This document shows, piece by piece, positions 53,715 to 62,119 of a DNA stretch of 64,000 nt (position 1 is its first letter; each line of letters starts with the position of its first letter). A model generated the notes under the pieces. The model was not told the DNA's origin. It was given only the letters and a program-made list of their open reading frames with translations, and did not search any database. The DNA is from Bin55 sp963664665 (lineage in GTDB: Bacteria > Pseudomonadota > Gammaproteobacteria > Pseudomonadales > Azotimanducaceae): contig CAXXMH010000001.1 of assembly GCA_963664665.2 (NCBI GenBank), positions 110,096 through 174,095 on the forward strand, written 5' to 3'. Both the position numbers and the translations under genes were made by a program.

Positions 53715-56351
53715 ATGCCTAAGCACTTAGTAATCGTTGAATCGCCAGGCAAAATCAAATCCATTGAAAGGTATTTGAAGAATTTCAGACTGCCGAACGG
53801 AGACGGTCAGTCAACCGATACAGAACCTGAATCATTCAAAGTCGTGTCGAGTTTTGGACACGTGCGCGACTTGCCTTCAAGCGGATTGAATCTCGAACCG
53901 GAGAAAAACTGGAAAGCGAATTACCAGCTTCTCCCAGACAAACAGAAAGTCGTTGAAAAGCTTCGGCAAGAAGCCAAGAACGCCGCATTAGTTTTTCTTG
54001 CCACGGACCTCGATAGAGAAGGGGAAGCCATCGCGTGGCACTTAAAGGAGGTTATTGGCGGCGCCGACGATCGGTTTGTTCGCGTGGTGTTCAACGAGAT
54101 CACAGAAACCGCGATTCACAAAGCGTTCTCTGAACGCGGTCACATCGATGAAAACCGCGTAAATGCACAACAGGCAAGAAGGTTTCTAGACCGTGTCGTT
54201 GGATACAAGCTCACGCCGTTGCTCTATCAAAAGATCGCGCGAGGTCTCTCGGCTGGGCGTGTCCAGAGCGTCGCGGTACGTTTGGTTGTGGAACGCGAAC
54301 GCGAGATTCGTGCATTCAAACCAAAGGAGTATTGGGACGTCTTCGCCGACCTGCAACGAGATGAGGATGGCGAAACGAGATGCTTTCAGGTACACCGTCA
54401 AAACGACGGAAGTTTCGAAGTAAGTTCTGAAGAAGCCGCAGACGCAGTATTGGCCAAGATCGAAGCGTCAAGTCCAACCGTTTCTTCGATCACGAAAAGG
54501 AATAGTGAGTCCCGACCGAGTGCGCCTTTTATCACGTCAACACTGCAACAAGCTGCGTCTAGTCGGTTTGGATATCCCGTGGCTCGCACCATGAGACTGG
54601 CTCAAAGCTTGTACGAAGCCGGATTAATTACGTACATGCGAACCGACTCGACGAGTATTTCTGATGACGCGCGCGCGAGCGCGGCTGCCTTGGTGAAAAG
54701 CAAATTCGGCGATGCGTATCTACCAGCGAAACCAAATCAGTACAAAAGTAAATCGAACGCCCAGGAAGCACACGAAGCGATTCGACCGAGCGATGTGAAC
54801 GCTGAACCCGATGCAGCTGGGTCAGCATTGACTTCGCAACGTATGTCGAGTCAGGATCGAGCTGCAGCTTCGCGGTTGTATGAATTGATATGGCGTCAGT
54901 TAATTGCGTCGCAGATGACGCCTGCGAGATATGAGAATACGACCGTTAATGTCAAGGCAGATACATTCGAGCTTAGGTTAAGCGGTCGTAGGACACTCTT
55001 TGATGGTCACACGCGCGTTTCGGCGGCGACAAGGTCTGACAACGCAGAACAGGATTTACCGCAGTATCGCGAGGGCGAAATCCTCAAGTTAATCGGGCTT
55101 GATAAGAAACAGCATTTCACAAAGCCACCTGCGCGCTTTAGCGAAGCTAGGTTGGTGAGCGAACTAGAACGACGTGGAATCGGAAGGCCGAGTACATACT
55201 CATCGATTATTTCAACGATAAAGGATCGCGGCTACGTGAGCGTGCGCGGACGACGCTTCTACGCGGAACGCATCGCAGAGGTTGTCACCGACCGCCTCGT
55301 CGAGTGTTTCAATGAGCTGCTCAGCTACGAATTCACCGCGGAGATGGAAGGGCGCCTAGACGAAGTTGCGCTTGGTGAGACTGAATGGTTGGATTTACTC
55401 AATGAGTACCACGACGATTTTGCCATCAAGCTTGATACCGCAAGTGATAAAGATGCTGGGATGCGTCCAAATACGCCTATCAAGACCGACATTCCATGCG
55501 AGAAATGCGGTCGTCCGATGACGATCCGAGTCGCAGGTACCGGTACTTTTCTTGGTTGCTCGGGTTATGCGGCACCACCAAAAGAGCGGTGTCGTAATAC
55601 GATCAACTTGGTATCTGATGAGAACACTGTCACTGCGGCGGCTGACGACGAAGCTGATGCCGACGAAAACGAGAGTCGACGCCTATTAGCGAAACGCCAT
55701 TGCGGTATTTGCGGTAGTGCGATGGACGGCTACATGATGAGTGAGGCATTCAAGCTTCATGTATGTGGCAACTCGCCGACGTGTCCAGGTTATGAACTCG
55801 AACCCGGCGAATTCAAGATCGCGGGCTACGACGGACCGATCGTTGAATGCAACAAATGCGGTCACGACATGCAGCTTAAGACGGGACGATTTGGAAAGTT
55901 CTTTGGCTGTACAAATGAGGCGTGCGACAACACTCGTAAATTGCTTAAGACAGGTGAGGTGGCTGCGCCACCAATCCATATGGACGAACTTCAGGTTCCG
56001 GATGAAGAGGATTACTTTGTGCTGCGGGAAGGTAGTGCTGGGATTTTCCTCGGCGCGAGTAAATACCCGAGGGTACGTGTCATTCGTCAGCCTCGTGTGA
56101 AGGAGTTGATCTCACACGCGAACGAACTTGACCCGAAATTCAGTTACATGTTGAGTGCGCCTCGCGAAGACGAAAAGGGCAATGACACATTCATTCGTTT
56201 CGCTCGCAAGACGCGCGAGCACTATCTGTCCTCAATGAAAGGCGACAAAGACACTGGGTGGCGCGCGTATTACAAGAACGGTGCTTGGGAAGCTGTTAAG
56301 CCAGCGCCGAAAAAACGGAAATCTACTCCCAAACGGAAGCGTTCTAAGTAA
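53715..56351 (+). CDS. topA: DNA topoisomerase I
   Basis: Type IA topoisomerase that relaxes negative supercoils. Toprim: LVIVESPGKIKSIERYL and FLATDLDREGEAIAWHL with acidic metal ligands. The catalytic Tyr lies in LITYMRTDSTSIS. The C-terminal part has three CxxC zinc ribbons (CEKCGRPMTIRV, CGICGSAMDGYM, CNKCGHDMQLKTGRFGKFFG) and ends in a very basic Lys/Arg tail. 878 residues, close to E. coli TopA. Convergent with lexA across a shared terminator. Confidence 0.97.
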   Translation: MPKHLVIVESPGKIKSIERYLKNFRLPNGDGQSTDTEPESFKVVSSFGHVRDLPSSGLNLEPEKNWKANYQLLPDKQKVVEKLRQEAKNAALVFLATDLDREGEAIAWHLKEVIGGADDRFVRVVFNEITETAIHKAFSERGHIDENRVNAQQARRFLDRVVGYKLTPLLYQKIARGLSAGRVQSVAVRLVVEREREIRAFKPKEYWDVFADLQRDEDGETRCFQVHRQNDGSFEVSSEEAADAVLAKIEASSPTVSSITKRNSESRPSAPFITSTLQQAASSRFGYPVARTMRLAQSLYEAGLITYMRTDSTSISDDARASAAALVKSKFGDAYLPAKPNQYKSKSNAQEAHEAIRPSDVNAEPDAAGSALTSQRMSSQDRAAASRLYELIWRQLIASQMTPARYENTTVNVKADTFELRLSGRRTLFDGHTRVSAATRSDNAEQDLPQYREGEILKLIGLDKKQHFTKPPARFSEARLVSELERRGIGRPSTYSSIISTIKDRGYVSVRGRRFYAERIAEVVTDRLVECFNELLSYEFTAEMEGRLDEVALGETEWLDLLNEYHDDFAIKLDTASDKDAGMRPNTPIKTDIPCEKCGRPMTIRVAGTGTFLGCSGYAAPPKERCRNTINLVSDENTVTAAADDEADADENESRRLLAKRHCGICGSAMDGYMMSEAFKLHVCGNSPTCPGYELEPGEFKIAGYDGPIVECNKCGHDMQLKTGRFGKFFGCTNEACDNTRKLLKTGEVAAPPIHMDELQVPDEEDYFVLREGSAGIFLGASKYPRVRVIRQPRVKELISHANELDPKFSYMLSAPREDEKGNDTFIRFARKTREHYLSSMKGDKDTGWRAYYKNGAWEAVKPAPKKRKSTPKRKRSK

Positions 56352-56376
56352 GGCTGATCTTCCAGATTAGAAAACA

Positions 56377-56402
56377 CGAGGCGTCACGAATGCGACGCCT
56401 CG
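56377..56402. terminator. Bidirectional terminator between topA and lexA
   Basis: A 9-pair stem, CGAGGCGTC (56377-56385) and GACGCCTCG (56394-56402), with an 8-base loop. On the minus strand it runs into TGTTTTCT, so it best serves lexA; it also lies 25 bases after topA. Confidence 0.75.
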
Positions 56403-56436
56403 CTGAAGTCAGTTTCTGATATTTAGAAAGGCTTGT

Positions 56437-57045
56437 CTACAGCCGCATGCGAATCAAACCGACACTAATCCCTTCAATCCGTAAATCAGGTGAAGATTCG
56501 TCGACCTTGATTGTCTGATATTCCTTGTTAGCGGGGATAAGGTGGATTTCGCGGTTTTCATGGTCGCGTTTGAAGCGTTTGACGGTGACTTCCTCCTCTA
56601 GACGCGCAACAACAATTTGATTGTCGTGCACCTCGTGCGTTTTGTGTACCGCGACGAGGTCGCCATCGAAGATTCCAGCTTCGATCATGCTCTCGCCTTG
56701 AACGCGCAGAAGATAGTTCGCGTGAGGGTCAAACATCCCACCTGACACAAGACTTTCCTTCTCGACGTGCTCTTCCGCAAGTATTGGTGAGCCTGCGGCA
56801 ACACGACCGATGATCGGAAGATACTCTTTCTGAAAGTCCTTGACGATGATGCCTCGAGAGGTATTGCGTTGCAGCTGAATAAACCCTTTACGGTCGAGTG
56901 CGCGAAGGTGTTCCTCGGCCGCGTTAGGTGATCGGAAACCGAATTCATCCGTGATATTGCGACGTGTAGGTGGATAACCGTTATCCTGGCGGTACGTCCG
57001 AATGAAATCTAGTACCTCAGCCTGACGTTTTGTGATGGATTTCAA
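56437..57045 (-). CDS. lexA: SOS repressor LexA
   Basis: 202 residues, same length as E. coli LexA and aligned number for number at the key sites: Ala84-Gly85 cleavage site in GRVAAGSPILAEE, Ser119 in GESMIEAGIFDGD and Lys156 in TVKRFKRD. The N-terminal winged helix has RQAEVLDFIRTYRQDNGYPP. It represses DNA-repair genes until RecA-stimulated self-cleavage. A promoter-like element with a dyad lies just upstream, consistent with autoregulation. Confidence 0.97.
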   Translation of the reverse strand: MKSITKRQAEVLDFIRTYRQDNGYPPTRRNITDEFGFRSPNAAEEHLRALDRKGFIQLQRNTSRGIIVKDFQKEYLPIIGRVAAGSPILAEEHVEKESLVSGGMFDPHANYLLRVQGESMIEAGIFDGDLVAVHKTHEVHDNQIVVARLEEEVTVKRFKRDHENREIHLIPANKEYQTIKVDESSPDLRIEGISVGLIRMRL

Positions 57046-57079
57046 ATCGAATCCCTCGTTTAGTTGTTAGGACGTTCAG

Positions 57080-57115
57080 GTATGTAAATATACACATTTA
57101 AATTGGTATATGCAA
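57080..57115 (-). promoter_or_regulatory. Candidate lexA promoter with overlapping dyad
   Basis: On the minus strand, TTGCAT (57115-57110) and TATATT (57092-57087) are spaced by 17 bases, about 40-70 bases before the lexA start. The -10 is overlapped by GTAT-N6-ATAC (57080-57093). The canonical gammaproteobacterial box CTGT-N8-ACAG is not found here, so this dyad may be the operator of a LexA with altered specificity. Confidence 0.4.
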
Positions 57116-57286
57116 TTGGGATAGTGATACAGAGTTCAATACACGTATCCATAAACGCCATCGAGCCACATCAATATTCTTTTGTACATACGGTAAAAAG
57201 TTATCCTAGGCTAGAAAGTGCTCCTATCGCTAACCAAATCAAGTTATTTAGGCGTGAGTGAATTAGTCGACGAGAGCGACTATGAG

Positions 57287-58024
57287 TTAAAGGAGCGCGC
57301 GCAATTCTGGCGCTAAGTCCTCCAATTCGGTCGTCGTCAAACCTAGATACGGTCCTCCCAACGGTCGGAGCCAACGAGAGCTGTAATAGCTGTTTAGCGC
57401 TTTCCGATGCTGGTCCTGAGTCGTGTTAGTTCCGCTGTTGTGCCATAGCGCTCCGTCAAGAAGCAACAACGACCCAGCTGACATCTCCACAACCTCGTAG
57501 TCCGGGTTCTGCGACACAGGTTCTAACCATGTGTGACTTTCCGGCACGACTAGTGTTGCACCGGTCTCTTCCTTGAAGTCGTCGAGTGCGAGCAGTGTGT
57601 TGACTGCAAGCGTTGGATGTGGTCGCGGCAACGGGTAGAGCACGTCGTCTTGATGAAATTCGCGTGGACCTTCCCCGGGTACGACGTCTTTCAGCATGCA
57701 GTAAGCAAACTGGATTGTGCCATCCCAAATTCCTGCGTAATCCTTTTCGGACTCTCGTGCAAGTATCGCTTCAACGATAGCGACGACGATTGGGTCACAG
57801 TAAAGATCGTCGAATGCTCTCGTTTTCTTGAACAGGCCTTTGCACAGTCGACCGTTGACCTGACCTCGAACACCTTCTTTCTGGATGGGCGATACCTCAA
57901 AGAGCGTCTCCGCATCTTGTTCAGCCTGAGTAAGACGCTCATCTGATATCAATCCCTCGATGATTGCATACCCTTGTTTGCGCATTTGGGCGACTGCATC
58001 TGCAACTTGGGTTTCAAAGCTCAT
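57287..58024 (-). CDS. Phytanoyl-CoA dioxygenase (PhyH) family protein
   Basis: 245-residue Fe(II)/2-oxoglutarate oxygenase. Iron ligands: His124 and Asp126 in EFHQDDVLYPL, and His195 in LLLDGALWHNSGTN; a basic residue for 2-oxoglutarate follows (QHRKALNSYYSSRW). The family hydroxylates acyl-CoAs, quinate-like compounds and many small metabolites; the substrate is unknown. Divergent from the acyl-CoA carboxyltransferase gene across about 140 bases, which may suggest a shared pathway but is not evidence of one. Confidence 0.88.
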   Translation of the reverse strand: MSFETQVADAVAQMRKQGYAIIEGLISDERLTQAEQDAETLFEVSPIQKEGVRGQVNGRLCKGLFKKTRAFDDLYCDPIVVAIVEAILARESEKDYAGIWDGTIQFAYCMLKDVVPGEGPREFHQDDVLYPLPRPHPTLAVNTLLALDDFKEETGATLVVPESHTWLEPVSQNPDYEVVEMSAGSLLLLDGALWHNSGTNTTQDQHRKALNSYYSSRWLRPLGGPYLGLTTTELEDLAPELRALL

Positions 58025-58165
58025 CTAGTGAACAACGCGATGTAGGACATGGGAACGCCAAATCTTAGTTACGACTACCTATCCTGCGAACGGCGAGTGC
58101 AATAATCGCTCACAATTCGAAGTTATGGGTTTCAAAGACCCGTCTAATCTGAAGAGGACATCAGG

Positions 58166-59719
58166 ATGAGTTGGCAGCAGGACGTCGAGGAACTCAAGCG
58201 GCAGATCGCCTTCTCAAAAGAGCTTGGCGGAAAGGACAGCGTTGACTTTCATCACGGTCGTGGAAAACTAACGGTTCGAGAACGAATTGCATTACTCGAA
58301 GATCCTGACACATTTCATGAAATCGGCGCGATCGCCGGTACGGCACAGTGGGAAAACGATCAAGTTAGCGCGTTGAAACCTGCCAACTCGGTCATCGGTA
58401 CAGTCAAAATCGACGGACGCAAGGTCGCGCTTGCTGGTGGCGATTTCACGATCCGGGGAGGCGCTTCTGACGCCGCGGTCGGTAATAAAAGCGGCTATGC
58501 CGAGACGTTCGCTTTACGCGCCAGAATTCCTTTCGTTCGGCTACTGGATGCGACAGGTGGAAGCGTGCGATCGTTTGAGCAGATGGGTCGAACTTATCTG
58601 CCTGGAAATGCGGGAACCAATATTTCGGCAGAGCTTCTTCAGTACGTGCCGGTGGTATCCGCTGTACTTGGTTCGGTAGCGGGGCTTCCAGCCGTACAGG
58701 CATGTCTTTGCCATTTCAATGTGATGGTGAGGAATACCAGTCAAGTTTTTGTCGCTGGACCGAAGGTTGTGGAACAAGCAACCGGTGTATCGATCAGTAA
58801 AGAAGACCTAGGCGACGAGCGGATTCAGATCAAGAATGGCGTGATCATGAATCTAGCTGAGGACGAGGCGGACGCAATTCAGCAGATTCGCAAGTTCCTC
58901 TCGTATCTCCCGCCAAATGTGTGGGAAGAGCCTCCCGTTCTGCCGGCTAAAGACGATGCCGAGCGACGCGATGAGTCATTGCTTTCGTTGGTTCCACGGC
59001 ATCGACGACAGATCTATGATCCTCGACAAATCTTGGACGCGGTGTTGGATCGGGACAGCTTCTTTGAGATCGGTGAGTATTACGGACGTGCCAGAATCAC
59101 GGGACTTGCGCGCGTCGATGGACATCCAGTAGGTGTGATGGCTAATCACCCGAAATACAACGGTGGTTCGATGGATGTCGCTGCCGGAGAAAAGTCGATT
59201 CGACTGATTGAGCTATGCGACATGTTCCATCTACCACTCGTGTACTTTGCTGATGAACCGGGATTCTCGGTTGGTGTAGCGCAAGAGAAATTAGGGATTG
59301 TGCGTGCGGGTGCTCGGATCGTGACCACACTCGCTCGAAGCCAAATGCCTTATATCTGTTTTGTGGTACGACAGCTTTACGGAGTTGCAGGTGGGCTGCA
59401 TCAGAGAGGAGGCGATACGTTGTACCGTCGCTACTGTTGGCCGTCGACGCACGGAGGCTCAATGCATATTGAAGGAGGCACGGCAATCGCGTACAAACGA
59501 GACATTGAAGCAGCGTCCGATCCAGACGCAAAACGGCAGGAGATTGAAGCGCGCTTGCAATCCATATCGTCGCCGTTTCGAAATGCGCACGCGTTCGGCA
59601 TCGAGGAGATCATTGATCCACGCGACACACGACCGTTACTTGTCGATTTCGTTCATGACGCTTGGCGGGTTGTTCGCACCCAACTTGGTACGAAGGCGGG
59701 TCCCGCATACACGCCGTAA
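58166..59719 (+). CDS. Acyl-CoA carboxylase carboxyltransferase (beta) subunit
   Basis: 517 residues with both halves of the carboxyltransferase fold: GRGKLTVRERIALLEDPDTF near the start, KVALAGGDFTIRGGASD, and in the second half VDGHPVGVMANHPKYNGGSM and FADEPGFSVGVAQE. It transfers carboxybiotin-derived CO2 to an acyl-CoA such as propionyl- or methylcrotonyl-CoA. The partner biotin carboxylase/biotin-carrier subunit is not adjacent, although these are normally neighbours. Substrate not assignable by eye. A CATCAGG stretch lies immediately before the ATG. Confidence 0.9.
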   Translation: MSWQQDVEELKRQIAFSKELGGKDSVDFHHGRGKLTVRERIALLEDPDTFHEIGAIAGTAQWENDQVSALKPANSVIGTVKIDGRKVALAGGDFTIRGGASDAAVGNKSGYAETFALRARIPFVRLLDATGGSVRSFEQMGRTYLPGNAGTNISAELLQYVPVVSAVLGSVAGLPAVQACLCHFNVMVRNTSQVFVAGPKVVEQATGVSISKEDLGDERIQIKNGVIMNLAEDEADAIQQIRKFLSYLPPNVWEEPPVLPAKDDAERRDESLLSLVPRHRRQIYDPRQILDAVLDRDSFFEIGEYYGRARITGLARVDGHPVGVMANHPKYNGGSMDVAAGEKSIRLIELCDMFHLPLVYFADEPGFSVGVAQEKLGIVRAGARIVTTLARSQMPYICFVVRQLYGVAGGLHQRGGDTLYRRYCWPSTHGGSMHIEGGTAIAYKRDIEAASDPDAKRQEIEARLQSISSPFRNAHAFGIEEIIDPRDTRPLLVDFVHDAWRVVRTQLGTKAGPAYTP

Positions 59720-59793
59720 TACATGCAAGCACGCGTTGTGGACCCTTGGGGATAATGCGGCTTGATTAACTGCTCTCGTCGGTAAACGACGCA

Positions 59794-60300
59794 ATGGTGA
59801 TACTGTTGAGTGCTCGCGTGTTCCCTCCGCTTCGTTTCTGCGTGGTTGTCTGTACCTCGATGCTGTTGATCGGATGTGCACCGAGTTCCACTTCTGAAAC
59901 CGAGGAACAGTCGACGTTGGCTCACGTGATGGAGCCGTTACTAAATGACGCGTCCGAAGTATTCTGGGATTCGGCTGGTTTTATCGACACGTATGAGGGT
60001 ACTACCGATCTCACGCCGACAACCGAAGAAGGATGGCAAGCGATCATCGTTGCGGCGGACGAGATCGCGCGACTCAGTGCTGTGTTGCAGGAAGAACGCT
60101 ACTCGCTAAATCGCCCAGCTTGGAATGAACTATCTGGAATGTTGGTACTCGCCGCCGACCGCGGTCGTCAGTCTGCTCATGATCGCGATGGTGCGGAGTT
60201 ATTCGAGGCAGGTGCTCAGCTTTATCAGGTATGTGTCGCCTGCCACCAATCCTTTTGGTCGAACAATCGATTCTCGATCACTGAGACGGAAACCCAGTAG
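59794..60300 (+). CDS. Lipoprotein with a c-type heme motif
   Basis: 168 residues. A lipobox LLIGC with Cys28 follows a hydrophobic signal, so it is a lipid-anchored envelope protein. Residues around 152-156 read CVACH, the CxxCH heme-attachment motif, followed by QSFW. The helical, charged middle with one heme near the C terminus resembles cytochrome c-prime-type proteins. It starts 74 bases after the carboxyltransferase gene and may be in that transcript. Electron-transfer partner unknown. Confidence 0.8.
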   Translation: MVILLSARVFPPLRFCVVVCTSMLLIGCAPSSTSETEEQSTLAHVMEPLLNDASEVFWDSAGFIDTYEGTTDLTPTTEEGWQAIIVAADEIARLSAVLQEERYSLNRPAWNELSGMLVLAADRGRQSAHDRDGAELFEAGAQLYQVCVACHQSFWSNNRFSITETETQ

Positions 60301-60327
60301 TTCGACGCGATCGCGAGCTCGCTGAAT

Positions 60328-61509
60328 CTAGCTCATCGTTTCGCTCAACGCTTCCATATTAGGTTCGGTACCCCAACCTGGGCGATCAGGCATGCGCAAC
60401 ATGCCATCAACGAATTCCGGCGCATAGGTGAAAACGGCGGCATCTGCTTCGACCCGATCGATATCCGTTTCCATGATCTTGAGATTTGGTACAACGCTAC
60501 AGAAGTGTGCGCTCATCATGGTGGACAGATGTCCGTAGTAGTTGTGTGGGGCAACGTTGACCTGGAAAGCATCAGCCGCCGATGCAATCTTTAATGATTG
60601 CCATGCACCGATCCACGGAACGTCGATGATCGCTACGTCGAGCGCTTCAGCTTGAAAGTACGGAAGATATTCGACAAGCCCAGTGAGAGACTCGCAGCCA
60701 CTGATCGTAAATGGGCTTTGTTGTCTGATGGTCGCGAGTGCTGTGGGATAGGGCGTATCTATTTCAACCCAGAATATGTCAAGCTCTTTTAACGCACGCA
60801 GGATATTCAGGTATCCCTCCGTGCGCGCGTTGTAGTTCAGGTCCAACAGGATGTCGACGTCTGGACCACATCCTTCGCGAAATGCTTGCAGATACTCGAC
60901 TAGTCCGTCCAACACGTAGCGCGGTGGCGTACGGGAAGGATCATCGTTGCGATTGAATCCTGGCGACCAGCCAACGAGACCATCGTCGGTCTGGCGAAAA
61001 ATATTGGTCTTCAGCGCTGTGAATCCTTCGTCCGCAACTTCGCGACCTAACGCGCGTACATCGTCGAGATTGCGTACGGGCGTGCGATATGTGTCAGGTC
61101 GAGAAATCCGCCACGTGCCGCAATGCGACCAATAGACACGGATGGCATCTCTGACCTTGCCGCCCAGGATTTCGTAGCACGGTACTCCAAAGTGTTTAGC
61201 CTTGGCGTCAAGGATCGCATTTTCGATCGCACCGATCGCGCGAGGTAGTACACCGTATAGCGACTGCCTCGATGTCGCGGCGAGTCGTGCGTAGATCCCT
61301 TCGTGGTTGATCGCGTCTTGACCAACTGTGGCGCGACTAAGGTGGTTGATTGCTGTGGTAACGCCAACGGCATCGAAGCCTTCGTCGTACTCACTCCAAC
61401 CAATAATGCCGTTCTCGAGCGTAACTCGAACAAAGTGGTATCGCCGCCACTCTGCAGGGCAGTGAAAGGTCTTGATTTCTGAGATATTCATCTTTGACTT
61501 AATTGACAT
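60328..61509 (-). CDS. Mandelate racemase/muconate lactonizing enzyme family protein
   Basis: 393 residues, enolase superfamily. N-terminal capping domain (LENGIIGWSEYDEGFDAVGV), then the barrel with candidate catalytic Lys in FTALKTNIF, metal ligands Asp in ILLDLNYNARTEG, Glu in DIFWVEIDTPYPTA and Glu in TISGCESLTGLVEY, and a late His in VNVAPHNYYGHLSTMM. This fits sugar-acid dehydratases or racemases of the mandelate racemase subgroup; the substrate is not assignable. Divergent from the nucleoside hydrolase, with the IS element between them. Confidence 0.88.
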   Translation of the reverse strand: MSIKSKMNISEIKTFHCPAEWRRYHFVRVTLENGIIGWSEYDEGFDAVGVTTAINHLSRATVGQDAINHEGIYARLAATSRQSLYGVLPRAIGAIENAILDAKAKHFGVPCYEILGGKVRDAIRVYWSHCGTWRISRPDTYRTPVRNLDDVRALGREVADEGFTALKTNIFRQTDDGLVGWSPGFNRNDDPSRTPPRYVLDGLVEYLQAFREGCGPDVDILLDLNYNARTEGYLNILRALKELDIFWVEIDTPYPTALATIRQQSPFTISGCESLTGLVEYLPYFQAEALDVAIIDVPWIGAWQSLKIASAADAFQVNVAPHNYYGHLSTMMSAHFCSVVPNLKIMETDIDRVEADAAVFTYAPEFVDGMLRMPDRPGWGTEPNMEALSETMS

Positions 61510-61636
61510 AAGAATTGGTTTACCGCGGGAGACTGCAGAGCAGTCGAAAGCGCGGCAAGGGCTTAAATTAAACGTGGGTCGGCGAGAACAAACTGCGACA
61601 ATTACGTGGGGCTCTTTTATCCAACTCGCCGGAAAA

Positions 61637-61656
61637 CCCCGTCCTTCAAGACGGGG
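61637..61656. other. Left-end hairpin of the IS element
   Basis: Perfect 7-pair stem CCCCGTC/GACGGGG with a 6-base loop. Subterminal hairpins like this are recognised by TnpA in the IS200/IS605 family. Confidence 0.8.
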
Positions 61657-61674
61657 ACATAAGGCGCAGCCACG

Positions 61675-62097
61675 TTAGCGTGGAATTGAGGCAGTGCGTT
61701 CATCTTCAACCTATTTGAGGATGACATCGAGAGGTGCACCGCCACATGAGACTGCGAAATAGGACAGCGACCACAGAACACCTTTATGGTAGCCCGCTGC
61801 AATTTCAAGTCGAAGATCCCGCAAGCGTCTGCTGGATACACCCTTCAAGCGGTTGACCAGCATGGAGAGGGCGACTTTAGGCGGAAAATGGATCAGCAGA
61901 TGGATGTGATCGTCTTCGCCGTCGCATACGATCAGTTGTGCTTCAACGTGTTCGCAGACCTGGGTGAAACGATGCCTCAAGTCCTGTATGGCGCGTTCGG
62001 AGAGCATGTCTTGGCGGTATTTAGTGATAAAGACCAAGTGAACATGCAAGGAAAGACTCCATGCCTGCGTGTGTGATATTCGTTTTGCTTCCGTCAT
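61675..62097 (-). pseudogene. tnpA: IS200/IS605 TnpA transposase, stopped at the catalytic tyrosine codon
   Basis: A Y1-HUH transposase reading from ATG 62097. His64 and His66 in EDDHIHLLIHF are the HUH metal ligands. The frame stops at TAG 61713-61711 after GGAPLDVILK; family members continue K-Y-I/V-E, and the frame after the stop reads V-E-D-E-R-T-A-S-I-P-R then TAA at 61675. Reading through gives 140 residues, the normal size. So one base change (TAT or TAC to TAG) has probably removed the catalytic tyrosine. The element cannot move with this protein alone. Confidence 0.85.
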
Positions 62098-62119
62098 AAA
62101 CCATCGTTACGATTGGGTT

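Noticed and set aside
3619..61713. Reassignment or general suppression of TAG, because two conserved genes are interrupted by amber codons
   Set aside because: Many normal genes here end in TAG (gspH, gspK, nadK, pyrD, the genes ending at 15459, 19498, 53613 and 60300), so TAG is an ordinary stop; two independent mutations are simpler.
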